From the NCBI RefSeq assembly GCF_001969815.1, contig NZ_MRBK01000005.1:53275-117274 (forward strand): a stretch of 64,000 nt of DNA, in the 5' to 3' direction. Below the pieces are notes generated by a model that searched no databases, had not been told where the DNA came from, and saw only the letters and a list, made by a program, of their open reading frames with translations. Every line of letters starts with the position of its first letter. The stretch's first letter is position 1. Shown piece by piece: positions 27,050 through 34,643 of this stretch. A program made the translations under genes and the position numbers. The stretch comes from Bacillus swezeyi (GTDB lineage: Bacteria > Bacillota > Bacilli > Bacillales > Bacillaceae).

Positions 27050-28429
27050 TTGAAGAAAAAGATATCTTTCGTACTTTTTCTAAGCTTTTTTCTTACAGCA
27101 TCGGCATTCGCCGCAGAGCCGACGGTACAGTCGGTCAACGACTCTGTTCATATGGCCTGGGTGGCGATCGGCACCCTGCTCGTCTTTTTCATGCACGCCG
27201 GCTTCGCGATGGTCGAGTCAGGTTTTACAAGAGCGAAAAACACCTTAAACATTTTAATGAAAAATTTCCTGACGATCTCGATCGGCTCGATCCTATATTT
27301 CCTTGCCGGCTATGCTTTTATGTTCGGAGACAGCGCCGGCGGGTTCATCGGCACAAACGGATTTGCTTTGGCGGGTGACCAAAATATCGGATTTTTCGTT
27401 TTCCAGGCCGTGTTTGCCGCTACGTGCGCGACGATTATTTCAGGAGCTGTCGCCGAAAGGATGAAACTTGGCAGCTACATGATTTTAACGCTGTTTATGA
27501 CCGGCATCATCTATCCGGTCGTCGGCCATTGGACTTGGGGGGAAGGCTGGCTTTATGACCTTGGTTTCATCGATTTTGCAGGGTCTGCAATCGTTCATTT
27601 GACAGGTGCTGCCGGTGCGGTCGCCGCCGTCATCTTTCTCGGTCCTCGTATTGGCAAATATGCAAACGGAAAAGTGAACGCCATACCGGGCCACAGTATT
27701 CCGCTCGGCGCCCTCGGCGTCTTTATCCTTTGGTTCGGCTGGTTCGGCTTCAACGGCGGCAGCACGCTCGCGGCCGATCCCGCAGCAGTGCCGCACGTCA
27801 TTACGACAACCCTTTTAGCCGCCTCAGGCGGAGTTGTCAGCTCAGCGCTGTTCACTTATTTCCGCTACGGCAGAATCGATCCTTCCTTGACTTTAAACGG
27901 GGCGCTCGGCGGACTTGTCGGCATCACGGCCGGGGCTGATGGTGTATCATTTACAGGTTCCATTTTGATCGGCCTAATCGCAGGTGTCATTTTAGTGGCA
28001 GGTGTCCAGTTCATCGACCAGATTCTGAAGCTTGATGATCCGGTCGGCGCCATTGCCGTCCACGGTGTATGCGGTATTTGGGGAACGCTTGCGGTCGGGC
28101 TCTTCAATACATCGAGCGGACTCTTTTACGGAGGCGGAATCTCCCAGCTCGGGATTCAAGCCGTCGGTGTATTGGCCATTGCCGGCTGGACCCTTGCAGC
28201 GACTTCGGTCGTCGCCGCGGTGATGAAAGCTGCTGCTCCAATCCGGGTTTCCAAAGAAGAAGAAATTTCCGGACTCGATTACGCTGAGCACGGCTCTTCT
28301 GCTTATGAGTATAAAGAAAGCTACCTCGACCAGGGCGACACGGAAATCAGCTCTGATTTCGGAACGGATCTCGTCTCACGGCTAAACAACTTAAAGCCTG
28401 GCCCATCATCCAAAACGGAACAGATCTAA
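27050..28429 (+). CDS. amtB: Ammonium transporter AmtB
   Basis: About 459 aa with an N-terminal signal peptide (FFLTASAFAAEP) and eleven predicted helices. Family marks are MHAGFAMVESGFTRAKN, HLTGAAGAVAA, LWFGWFGFNGGST and DPVGAIAVHGVCGIWGT (pore histidines). The C-terminal tail, from about 405, is the GlnK contact region. I choose TTG 27050 because AAAGGA is 8 nt upstream; ATG 27041 overlaps that site. Cotranscribed with glnK 72 bp upstream under the TnrA box. Confidence 0.94.
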   Translation: MKKKISFVLFLSFFLTASAFAAEPTVQSVNDSVHMAWVAIGTLLVFFMHAGFAMVESGFTRAKNTLNILMKNFLTISIGSILYFLAGYAFMFGDSAGGFIGTNGFALAGDQNIGFFVFQAVFAATCATIISGAVAERMKLGSYMILTLFMTGIIYPVVGHWTWGEGWLYDLGFIDFAGSAIVHLTGAAGAVAAVIFLGPRIGKYANGKVNAIPGHSIPLGALGVFILWFGWFGFNGGSTLAADPAAVPHVITTTLLAASGGVVSSALFTYFRYGRIDPSLTLNGALGGLVGITAGADGVSFTGSILIGLIAGVILVAGVQFIDQILKLDDPVGAIAVHGVCGIWGTLAVGLFNTSSGLFYGGGISQLGIQAVGVLAIAGWTLAATSVVAAVMKAAAPIRVSKEEEISGLDYAEHGSSAYEYKESYLDQGDTEISSDFGTDLVSRLNNLKPGPSSKTEQI

Positions 28430-28434
28430 TCAAA

Positions 28435-28458
28435 AACACCCGGCAGCCGCCGGGTGTT
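28435..28458. terminator. Bidirectional terminator between amtB and asnO
   Basis: AACACCCGGC and GCCGGGTGTT form a perfect 10-bp stem with loop AGCC. The T run is better on the minus strand (end of asnO). Confidence 0.85.
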
Positions 28459-30300
28459 CTATTCTTCAATATCAATCCTGTATGTTTCAAACCAAGTATG
28501 AATTTGGGCAAGATGTGCGATTAGCTGCGGTCCTTTCATCAATTGTCCGTACCAAGGAACTTGAAATGATGCACCTTCTGTCTCGATCAGCTGATCGAGT
28601 TTTTTCTTGTCTAAAAAGACGTGCAGCGCCGAGTCTTTTTGATTCAGCAAAGATTCCAGCCATTGTTTCACGGCTTTTGTATATCCAGGGTGATGCGTTT
28701 TCGGATATGGACTTTTTTTGCGGTATAAAACCTCATTCGGCAAAATCCCTTCCAACGCTTTGCGGAAGACGCCTTTTTCTCGGTTTTCGTGCATTTTGAA
28801 GTCCCACGGAATGTTCCATACATATTCAACCAGCCTGTGGTCGGCAAACGGAACCCGGACTTCGAGGCTTGCGCCCATGCTCATCCTGTCTTTCCGGTCT
28901 AAGAGCGTCGTCATAAACCAGAGCATATTTAAGTAAAACAGCTCTCTCCTTCTTTTTTCCTCGCCTGTTTCCCCGTCGAGAAGCGGTGTTTCATGAACCG
29001 TTTCCTCATACTTGGACATCACATATTCCTTGAGGTTCAGCTTTTCCTGCCAAGTATCCTGCAAAAGACCGATCCGTTCTTCCATCGACCTCATCCATGG
29101 GAAACCTTTCACATCCTCAGTCGAATGGAACCAAGGATATCCGCCAAAAATTTCGTCGGCACATTCCCCGGACAGACTGACGACAAAATCCTTTTTGATT
29201 TCCCTGCAAAACCAAAGCAGTGACGAATCAACATCAGCCATCCCGGGCAAATCCCTGACAATCACAGCTTCCGCTAAGTGGGCGGCCAGATCTTTTTGGG
29301 AAATGACACAATGATGATGGACGGTTCCGAATGCTTCGGACATTTTTTTGATCCACGGGCCGTCGGCGTTCGGCTGAAACGAGCTTGATGTAAAGTATTG
29401 CTCATTGTCTTCATAATCGATCGAAAACGTATGGAGCGGCGCTTTTCCTTCTTTTTCGAAATGTTTGGCGGCTGTCGCCGTAATCGCACTCGAATCGACC
29501 CCGCCAGACAGGAACGTACAGACGGGAACATCGGAAACTAGCTGCCTTGTGACAGCATCTTCAAAAAGGAACCGTACATTCTCTACCGTTTCGCCAAAGG
29601 TGTCCGTGTGCTCTTCACTTTTGACATTCCAATAGCGCCAAATCGTTAAGCCGTCTTTCGAGAACCGCATGGCGTGCCCTGGACGCACTTCCTTAATTCC
29701 TTTAAAGACTCCGTTCCCCGGCGTCCTTGACGGACCGAGTCCGAAAATCTCAGCCAAGCCTTGGCGGTCCACCCTCGCCTTTACTTCAGGGTGGGCAAGA
29801 ATCGCTTTGATTTCCGATCCGAACAGAAATGACGTGCCCTGCTCAGAATAAAACAGCGGTTTGACTCCGAGCCGGTCGCGAGCGGCAAACAGAAGATCAC
29901 GCTCTACATCCCACACTGCAAAAGCAAATATTCCGTTCAGCCTGTGGATGCACTCTTCCTTCCATTCCATGTATGAATGAAGCAAAACCTCTGTGTCGGA
30001 ATGGCCCTTGAATTGATGGCCCCGCTTTTGAAGCTCTTTTCGCAAATCCTCCGTATTATAAAGCTCTCCGTTATAGCAAATCGTATAGCAGCTTCCTTGA
30101 TGTGTGCGGGTCATCGGCTGTCTGCCGCCTTTTATATCCACAACGGCCAAACGCTTATGTCCGAATAAAACATGGTGCTTCCCCCAAATATTTGTATCAT
30201 CAGGTCCTCTTTTTGACAGTGTTTCAGTCATTTTCTCCATGACAGACTGTTCTCGGACAAGCGGTTTTTTAAAATCCACCCACCCCGTAATTCCACACAT
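28459..30300 (-). CDS. asnO: Asparagine synthetase, glutamine-hydrolysing (AsnO)
   Basis: 613 aa. The N-terminal glutaminase begins MCGITGW with catalytic Cys2 and carries the GRQPMTR and CYNGELYN motifs. The C-terminal synthetase has the ATP loop SGGVDSSA (265-271). It converts Asp, Gln and ATP to Asn. B. subtilis has three such enzymes; the size and the neighbour yisN match AsnO (yisO), the sporulation-linked one. ATG 30300 has GGAG 10 nt upstream. Located next to glnK-amtB, but in opposite orientation. Confidence 0.93.
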   Translation of the reverse strand: MCGITGWVDFKKPLVREQSVMEKMTETLSKRGPDDTNIWGKHHVLFGHKRLAVVDIKGGRQPMTRTHQGSCYTICYNGELYNTEDLRKELQKRGHQFKGHSDTEVLLHSYMEWKEECIHRLNGIFAFAVWDVERDLLFAARDRLGVKPLFYSEQGTSFLFGSEIKAILAHPEVKARVDRQGLAEIFGLGPSRTPGNGVFKGIKEVRPGHAMRFSKDGLTIWRYWNVKSEEHTDTFGETVENVRFLFEDAVTRQLVSDVPVCTFLSGGVDSSAITATAAKHFEKEGKAPLHTFSIDYEDNEQYFTSSSFQPNADGPWIKKMSEAFGTVHHHCVISQKDLAAHLAEAVIVRDLPGMADVDSSLLWFCREIKKDFVVSLSGECADEIFGGYPWFHSTEDVKGFPWMRSMEERIGLLQDTWQEKLNLKEYVMSKYEETVHETPLLDGETGEEKRRRELFYLNMLWFMTTLLDRKDRMSMGASLEVRVPFADHRLVEYVWNIPWDFKMHENREKGVFRKALEGILPNEVLYRKKSPYPKTHHPGYTKAVKQWLESLLNQKDSALHVFLDKKKLDQLIETEGASFQVPWYGQLMKGPQLIAHLAQIHTWFETYRIDIEE

Positions 30301-30463
30301 TGTCGATCAGCTCCAATTCTAATAATCTGTCTCTTTTTAGGCTTCACTTCCTTTGTCACTTTACTTATTTTATGCACTTAAAAACAATAGTTGAATTGTC
30401 CATCAGATCCTTGTATGAGACAAGCCCGTTTTGGAAAAAACGAAGAAGGAAAGGAGACCCGCC

Positions 30464-31030
30464 ATGGACATCGAACGCGAAAAACGAATCTACAGAGAGA
30501 AGCGCAAATGGATTTACGGCAACATTTTAATGGAGGACGGGATCTGCCTGATCGAAAATGAAGAAGGAGATTTATTTTTAGTTGAAAGTTTAAAAAGCCC
30601 GGGCGTCTTCATTAGCATAGACGGCGAATGGCTGAAAGCGGAACTGTTCGACCGGTTTGCCATCACAGAAAGATCAGAGACCGTTAAATTAAGCGGCGGT
30701 GAACCGATCCGCTACCTCAAAATCGTAAAACAGGCGTTCTTAGCGTTTTTAAATGATTTAGAAGACGGACAGTTTTACTCTTTTTTGGATCAGCTGAACG
30801 ACCTTGGTTTTTCCGTGTTTGATTGCGTCTACGCCTATAACAGCTTATGCTTTTCAGCGGAGAAAAAGGATGCAGAAGGTGTTTCATTTTATCAGTTTTC
30901 AAACGATGTGAAGCATTGCGCCCTCCAGCACCATTATGAACGAAAGGATGAGAGAAAGGACAGATTTGAATGGACGACTTCCAACGGCGAGCGGATCGTA
31001 ACGATTTCAGCGTCAAAACCGCCTTCATAA
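30464..31030 (+). CDS. yisN: YisN-like protein (DUF2777)
   Basis: 188 aa soluble protein with no signal or membrane segment. It starts MDIEREKRIYREKRKW at ATG 30464 behind AAAGGAG. Divergent from asnO as in B. subtilis. I know of no function; the domain name is from memory. The C-terminus from about 140 is charged and His-rich (CALQHHYERKDERKDRFEW). Confidence 0.75.
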   Translation: MDIEREKRIYREKRKWIYGNILMEDGICLIENEEGDLFLVESLKSPGVFISIDGEWLKAELFDRFAITERSETVKLSGGEPIRYLKIVKQAFLAFLNDLEDGQFYSFLDQLNDLGFSVFDCVYAYNSLCFSAEKKDAEGVSFYQFSNDVKHCALQHHYERKDERKDRFEWTTSNGERIVTISASKPPS

Positions 31031-31033
31031 AAA

Positions 31034-31064
31034 ACACCAGTCCTTTAAACGCGAGAACTGGTGT
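31034..31064. terminator. Terminator between yisN and yisL
   Basis: ACACCAGT and ACTGGTGT form an 8-bp stem. On the minus strand (end of yisL) it is followed by T6; on the plus strand the T run is poor. Confidence 0.75.
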
Positions 31065-31070
31065 CCGTCA

Positions 31071-31427
31071 TTAAAACACTTTAAAACCTAGCGGAAGACG
31101 GAGTCCGAGTGCGATCGTTAAGAGCAGGACGACAATGAAGCCGACCCAGATCCCGGTGATCGATTTTTCCTTTTTCCTGCGAATCAGCAGCATCTCCATC
31201 AATCCGACTGTAACAAGGCCAAGCACGGCTTTTGCTATGTATTCTCCATTCCATACCGTAAACCTGAACAAAAGCTCTGCTCCGGTTAAGATAATCAAAA
31301 TGTAGAATAAGCGGAGAATCATATGTGCGATTTTTGCGCCTTTGCGATTTCCGGCAGAATAAAGCCCGTAAGAAACGATCACTAAAATGAGCGCGATGAC
31401 CCAAGTTGTAATATGCATATGCGTCAT
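31071..31427 (-). CDS. yisL: YisL-family membrane protein (DUF1516)
   Basis: 118 aa with four membrane helices (about 5-25, 35-55, 63-82 and 95-115), the length I recall for B. subtilis YisL. ATG 31427 (MTHMHITTWVIALI) follows GGGGGA; the upstream ATG at 31493 lacks a site. Function unknown. Confidence 0.85.
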   Translation of the reverse strand: MTHMHITTWVIALILVIVSYGLYSAGNRKGAKIAHMILRLFYILIILTGAELLFRFTVWNGEYIAKAVLGLVTVGLMEMLLIRRKKEKSITGIWVGFIVVLLLTIALGLRLPLGFKVF

Positions 31428-31561
31428 ATTCGTTTTTCCCCCTATCAGATCAGGTATCGTTTTTATATTATCATGAACCTGTCCATTAAACAAAGCATGT
31501 GAACGCTGTCATTTTCACGTCAAAAAGACGCTTAAATGAAACATCAGCGTCTTTTCCGATT

Positions 31562-32620
31562 TTATCTTTTTTTGTGTTTTTTCATGTTTTTCGAAATCTG
31601 TTTCCAGCGGTTTTTTTCCTGCTGCATCGCTCGTTTATCCGTTTTTCTGGCAAGGTATTCGAGCTCTTTTTTCAGCTTCAGGTAGCTTTGAAATCTGCCG
31701 GCATCCAGCTTTCCGGAAGAAAGTGCCGCCTGCACCGCACAGCCAGGCTCTTCATCATGGCGGCAGTCGGAAAATTTACAGGTTTGCGCCAGCTGTTCAA
31801 TGTCGCTAAACCCCTGCCGGAAACCTTCTTCTGATTCCCACAGTTCCAGGGCCCTCATTCCTGGCGTATCGATTAAAAGGCCCCCTCCTGGCAGCAGAAA
31901 CATCTCCCTGTGGGTCGTCGTATGCCGCCCTTTATCATCATCTTCGCGGACTTCCTGGACGGCTTGCCTGTCTTCCTCCAGAAAGAAGTTGATCATTGTT
32001 GACTTCCCAACGCCTGATGAGCCTAAAAGCGCAACGGTTTCTCCCTCTTTGACATACGCTTTTAGCTCATCCATCCCTTTTCCTTCATGGGCGCTGATGA
32101 CATGGATCGGCACACCGAATGCAGCTGATTCGGCCTGCCTTATTTTTTCTTCTATCTGACTGCCGATGTCCGCTTTGCTCAGAATGATGACAGGATTTGC
32201 TCCGCTCTCCCAGGCGAGGAGCAAATAGCGTTCAATTCTTCTAATGTTAAAATCCTGGTTGAGGGCATTCACGAGAAAGATCGTGTTGATGTTAGCGGCC
32301 GTGATCTGCTCCTCTGCCGGATCACCCGCCGCCTTTCGCGAAAATTTGCTGAAACGGGGGGCAATCTCAACGATCAGTCCTTTCTTTTCATCCTCCCGCG
32401 GGCGCATATACACCCAATCGCCGACAGCGGGATAATCTTCACGGCTTTCCGCTTCAAACCTCAGTTTACCGGAAATTTCAGCAAGCCATTCTCCTTCTTC
32501 CGTCCATATCCGATAAAGCCTCTTATGCTCAAGAGCCACTCTTCCTAAAACTAGTCCCGAACCTTTTACATCCTTTACATCTCCGCTTATATATTTTATG
32601 CCTAATGCTGATAAATTCAA
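31562..32620 (-). CDS. RsgA-like ribosome small-subunit-dependent GTPase (second copy type)
   Basis: 352 aa circularly permuted GTPase. An OB fold fills about 1-100, then G4 LSKAD (147-151), G1 GSSGVGKST (200-208), G3 DTPG (251-254) and a zinc knuckle with Cys281, Cys286, His288 and Cys294. RsgA helps mature the 30S subunit. B. subtilis RsgA/YloQ is encoded elsewhere near prkC and is shorter (about 298 aa), so this is probably a paralogue. It starts with TTG 32620 behind AAGGAGG. The Lys/Arg-rich tail (NRWKQISKNMKKHKKR) should bind RNA. It lies behind a leader ORF and two tandem terminators, suggesting transcription attenuation. Confidence 0.9.
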   Translation of the reverse strand: MNLSALGIKYISGDVKDVKGSGLVLGRVALEHKRLYRIWTEEGEWLAEISGKLRFEAESREDYPAVGDWVYMRPREDEKKGLIVEIAPRFSKFSRKAAGDPAEEQITAANINTIFLVNALNQDFNIRRIERYLLLAWESGANPVIILSKADIGSQIEEKIRQAESAAFGVPIHVISAHEGKGMDELKAYVKEGETVALLGSSGVGKSTMINFFLEEDRQAVQEVREDDDKGRHTTTHREMFLLPGGGLLIDTPGMRALELWESEEGFRQGFSDIEQLAQTCKFSDCRHDEEPGCAVQAALSSGKLDAGRFQSYLKLKKELEYLARKTDKRAMQQEKNRWKQISKNMKKHKKR

Positions 32621-32658
32621 TGCGATTTCCTCCTTATGATCTGTTGATGCTTTAAAAT

Positions 32659-32690
32659 AAAAAAGAGCCTGAAAACAAGGCTCTTTTTTT
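32659..32690 (-). terminator. Second terminator (T2) in the rsgA-like leader
   Basis: On the minus strand AAAAAGAGCCT pairs with AGGCTCTTTTT around a 7-nt loop, with further T. It lies 40 bp upstream of the rsgA-like start, so transcripts reaching the gene must also pass it. Confidence 0.85.
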
Positions 32691-32707
32691 GCGCTTCATG
32701 TGCAAGC

Positions 32708-32744
32708 AAAAAAATTCCATGAGCCGTGCATACAGCCCATGGAA
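32708..32744 (-). terminator. Attenuator terminator (T1) after the leader ORF
   Basis: On the minus strand TTCCATGGGCTGT (32744-32732) pairs with ACGGCTCATGGAA (32727-32715): 13 bp with two G-U pairs and the tetraloop ATGC, followed by T7. The segment CATGGGCTGT (32741-32732) can instead pair with ACAGCCCATG (32794-32785) at the end of the upstream small ORF, a 10-bp perfect antiterminator that excludes the terminator. Confidence 0.85.
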
Positions 32745-32781
32745 CATCACCAGATCAATCTGAAGATAACCGTTTAATATG

Positions 32782-32838
32782 CTACATGGGCTGTGCAATG
32801 ATCAATTGTCCGACAAACATTACAATATCCTTTCTCAT
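32782..32838 (-). CDS. 18-aa leader peptide
   Basis: ATG 32838 with GAGGGATG about 7 nt upstream opens MRKDIVMFVGQLIIAQPM and stops at TAG 32784-32782. It begins about 30 nt after a near-consensus promoter. Its last codons (CAG CCC ATG) contain the 5' arm of the antiterminator, so ribosome position would decide between antiterminator and T1. This is how drug-inducible stalling leaders work. No match to a known leader peptide is recalled. Confidence 0.6.
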   Translation of the reverse strand: MRKDIVMFVGQLIIAQPM

Positions 32839-32873
32839 CACACATCCCTCATTTCTTCAAAATTTATAGCTTG

Positions 32874-32902
32874 ATTATATAAGATTAACCATTTTTTCAC
32901 AA
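32874..32902 (-). promoter_or_regulatory. Sigma-A promoter of the leader-rsgA-like unit
   Basis: On the minus strand TTGTGA (32902-32897), exactly 17 bp, TATAAT (32879-32874). It starts transcription near 32867, downstream of the yisK stop, giving a short leader RNA of about 160 nt if T1 acts. Confidence 0.85.
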
Positions 32903-32906
32903 GGTT

Positions 32907-33812
32907 TTATTTTACTTTATTCGAAAGCGTCCCGACCGGTTCTATTGTGATATCAACTTGATCCCCTTCATGAAGAAACTTCGGCGGATGAAATCCCTTT
33001 CCCACTCCCGACGGCGTTCCTGTGGCAATGATGTCACCCGCTTCCAGCGTCATTCCTTTGGACAGTGTTTCAATCATTTCCGCTACCGAAAATATCATGT
33101 CTTTCGTATGGCCGGACTGGCGGAGCTCGCCATTTACCCGGGTCTCCACTTTTAGATTTTGAGGATCTTCGATCATTGATTTATGTACAAGATAAGGCCC
33201 CATCGGACAGGTTGCGTCCAAGCTTTTGCCGATGAAAAATTGTTTATGCCGCTTCTGCAGATCGCGCGCCGTCACATCATTGATGATCGTGTAGCCGAAC
33301 ACATAGTCAAGCGCTTCAGCTTCCGGAATGTTTTTCCCGGTTTTTCCGATCACGACCGCAAGCTCTCCTTCATAATCAAGCGCCTCTGTCACGCCTTTGT
33401 GGGCGTCCACTTCTTCCAAATGCCCGATCACCGAAGTCGGCGCTTTGGTAAAAACCATGATATGTTCGGGAATATCCGCTTCACTTCCCATTTCAATCGC
33501 ATGATCCCGATAATTTTTTCCGATGCAAATCACGTTTTTCCGCGGCGCGGGAATAGGCGCAAGCAATTTGACGTCTGAGAGCGGATAAATGAATGAACCG
33601 CTTTCCTCATTGTTTTTCTTCTCTGACCACTCAACAAGCTGTCTGACATGACGGACAAACCGCTCCCCCTCGCTGACGCATTCGATGAGTGTTTCAGGTA
33701 TCGTCTCAAGCTCAAACAGCTTTTTTTCCGCCTTCTGCAAATCCATTATTCTATCATCCATGACAAGTCCAATAAATATACGGCTGTGCAGCTCGGCTGT
33801 CGCAAACTTCAT
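32907..33812 (-). CDS. yisK: Fumarylacetoacetate hydrolase-family protein YisK
   Basis: 301 aa. A short N-terminal domain (1-90) precedes the FAH fold, with the metal-binding motif DYEGELAVVIGK and the conserved YTIINDVTARDLQ. In B. subtilis YisK is reported as an oxaloacetate decarboxylase and is linked to the Mbl cytoskeleton. ATG 33812 follows GGGGGA with 7-nt spacing. No hairpin separates it from the downstream leader promoter. Confidence 0.9.
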   Translation of the reverse strand: MKFATAELHSRIFIGLVMDDRIMDLQKAEKKLFELETIPETLIECVSEGERFVRHVRQLVEWSEKKNNEESGSFIYPLSDVKLLAPIPAPRKNVICIGKNYRDHAIEMGSEADIPEHIMVFTKAPTSVIGHLEEVDAHKGVTEALDYEGELAVVIGKTGKNIPEAEALDYVFGYTIINDVTARDLQKRHKQFFIGKSLDATCPMGPYLVHKSMIEDPQNLKVETRVNGELRQSGHTKDMIFSVAEMIETLSKGMTLEAGDIIATGTPSGVGKGFHPPKFLHEGDQVDITIEPVGTLSNKVK

Positions 33813-33932
33813 AAAAATTCCCCCGCAGTTATGATTTCAGCTTCTTTCCCCTTTTCACATATTCTCTAAAAATTTTAAAATTCCTTTCTGATTTCTGCAA
33901 ACCGCTTCTAAAGTCCCGGTTATGTCCGCCCG

Positions 33933-33962
33933 AAAAAAAACGGCTCACCATGCAGCAAGCCG
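33933..33962 (-). terminator. Terminator of the CotG-like gene
   Basis: CGGCT and AGCCG form a short stem that on the minus strand is followed by T8. It lies just past the stop at 33969. Confidence 0.5.
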
Positions 33963-33968
33963 CTCTTA

Positions 33969-34478
33969 TTATCGCTTTCTGTGTCTGATTTCTTCTAAAT
34001 TTCCATCAGACCATTTTGTAATGGTTTCATAGCCGCTTTTGCTTCTTCTGTGGTGGTGAGTTTTCTTGCCATGACGATGCTCGTGCCGTTTGCGGCAGCA
34101 TTTATCAGATTTTTTGCATCTGTCCGGTTTTTTGCAGTCGTCCGGCTTCTTGCTTTTATCCGGCTTTTCACAGTCGTCCGGCTTCTTGCTTTTATCCGGC
34201 TTTTCACAGTCATCCGGCTTCTTGCTTCTATCCGGCTTTCCACAGTCATCCGGCTTCTTGCTTCTATCCGGCTTTTCACAGTCATCCGACTTCTCGCTTT
34301 TATCATGTTTCTTGCTTCTGTCTGGTTTTATTCCCCACCACATATCCCAAATATTATGTGAACGCCTGCTATTGCTGGAGCCGGCGGATTCAGGTTCACG
34401 GTCTAAATAATGGTCTCTACCTTCGCTCCTAAGCTGGTCTACAGCTTTTTTAATATCATGATCATGGACATCGCTCAT
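33969..34478 (-). CDS. CotG-like modular spore coat protein with 12-residue Cys repeats
   Basis: 169 aa, highly charged. After a non-repetitive head (1-50, with NIWDMWWGIKP) comes a 12-residue repeat of the form DDCEKPDRSKKP, about five copies from 65 to 125, with Cys at 67, 79, 91, 103 and 115 in exact 12-residue register. A basic tail follows (CCRKRHEHRHGKKTHHHRR). ATG 34478 has GGAGG 7 nt upstream. It is divergent from a CotH-type kinase gene, the layout of cotG-cotH, and both have sigma-K-like promoters. CotG-like proteins with CotH neighbours are common in Bacillus. Serines in the repeats are likely CotH targets (inference). Confidence 0.75.
   Translation of the reverse strand: MSDVHDHDIKKAVDQLRSEGRDHYLDREPESAGSSNSRRSHNIWDMWWGIKPDRSKKHDKSEKSDDCEKPDRSKKPDDCGKPDRSKKPDDCEKPDKSKKPDDCEKPDKSKKPDDCKKPDRCKKSDKCCRKRHEHRHGKKTHHHRRSKSGYETITKWSDGNLEEIRHRKR
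34115..34290 (-). repeat. Tandem 36-bp coding repeats
   Basis: About five near-identical 36-bp units without spacers encode the 12-residue repeats of the CotG-like protein. Such an array can gain or lose units by recombination or slippage. Confidence 0.9.
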
Positions 34479-34516
34479 CAGTTTACCTCCTGTTCTTACA
34501 TTTTTATGTCCTGATT

Positions 34517-34543
34517 TATCATACGCAAGCTAAAGACAGGGGT
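34517..34543 (-). promoter_or_regulatory. Sigma-K-like promoter of the CotG-like gene
   Basis: On the minus strand AC (34543-34542), 16 bp, CGTATGATA (34525-34517), one mismatch to the sigma-K -10 CATANNNTA at the right spacing. Confidence 0.55.
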
Positions 34544-34607
34544 ACTGAGGCAAATGACTGTTTTTGTTCAAAACTAGGCAGGCCGCTTCCGGGACAGGCT
34601 TTTTTCA

Positions 34608-34616
34608 CATATGATA
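34608..34616 (+). promoter_or_regulatory. Sigma-K-like -10 element of the cotH-like gene
   Basis: CATATGATA fits CATANNNTA exactly. No AC is found 16 bp upstream, so the -35 is poor. It would give a very short leader before GGAGG at 34631. Confidence 0.4.
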
Positions 34617-34643
34617 AGTCAGCTGAAAAAGGAGGAAATGATG

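Noticed and set aside
34115..34290. Regularly spaced 36-bp repeats that look like a CRISPR array
   Set aside because: Units are directly adjacent without spacers, keep an open reading frame with a good ribosome binding site, and encode a 12-residue protein repeat.
34050..34410. Open frames opposite the CotG-like gene (hydrophobic, Leu/Phe/Ser repeats)
   Set aside because: They are the antisense of the repeat; no ribosome binding site, and composition follows from the complementary strand.
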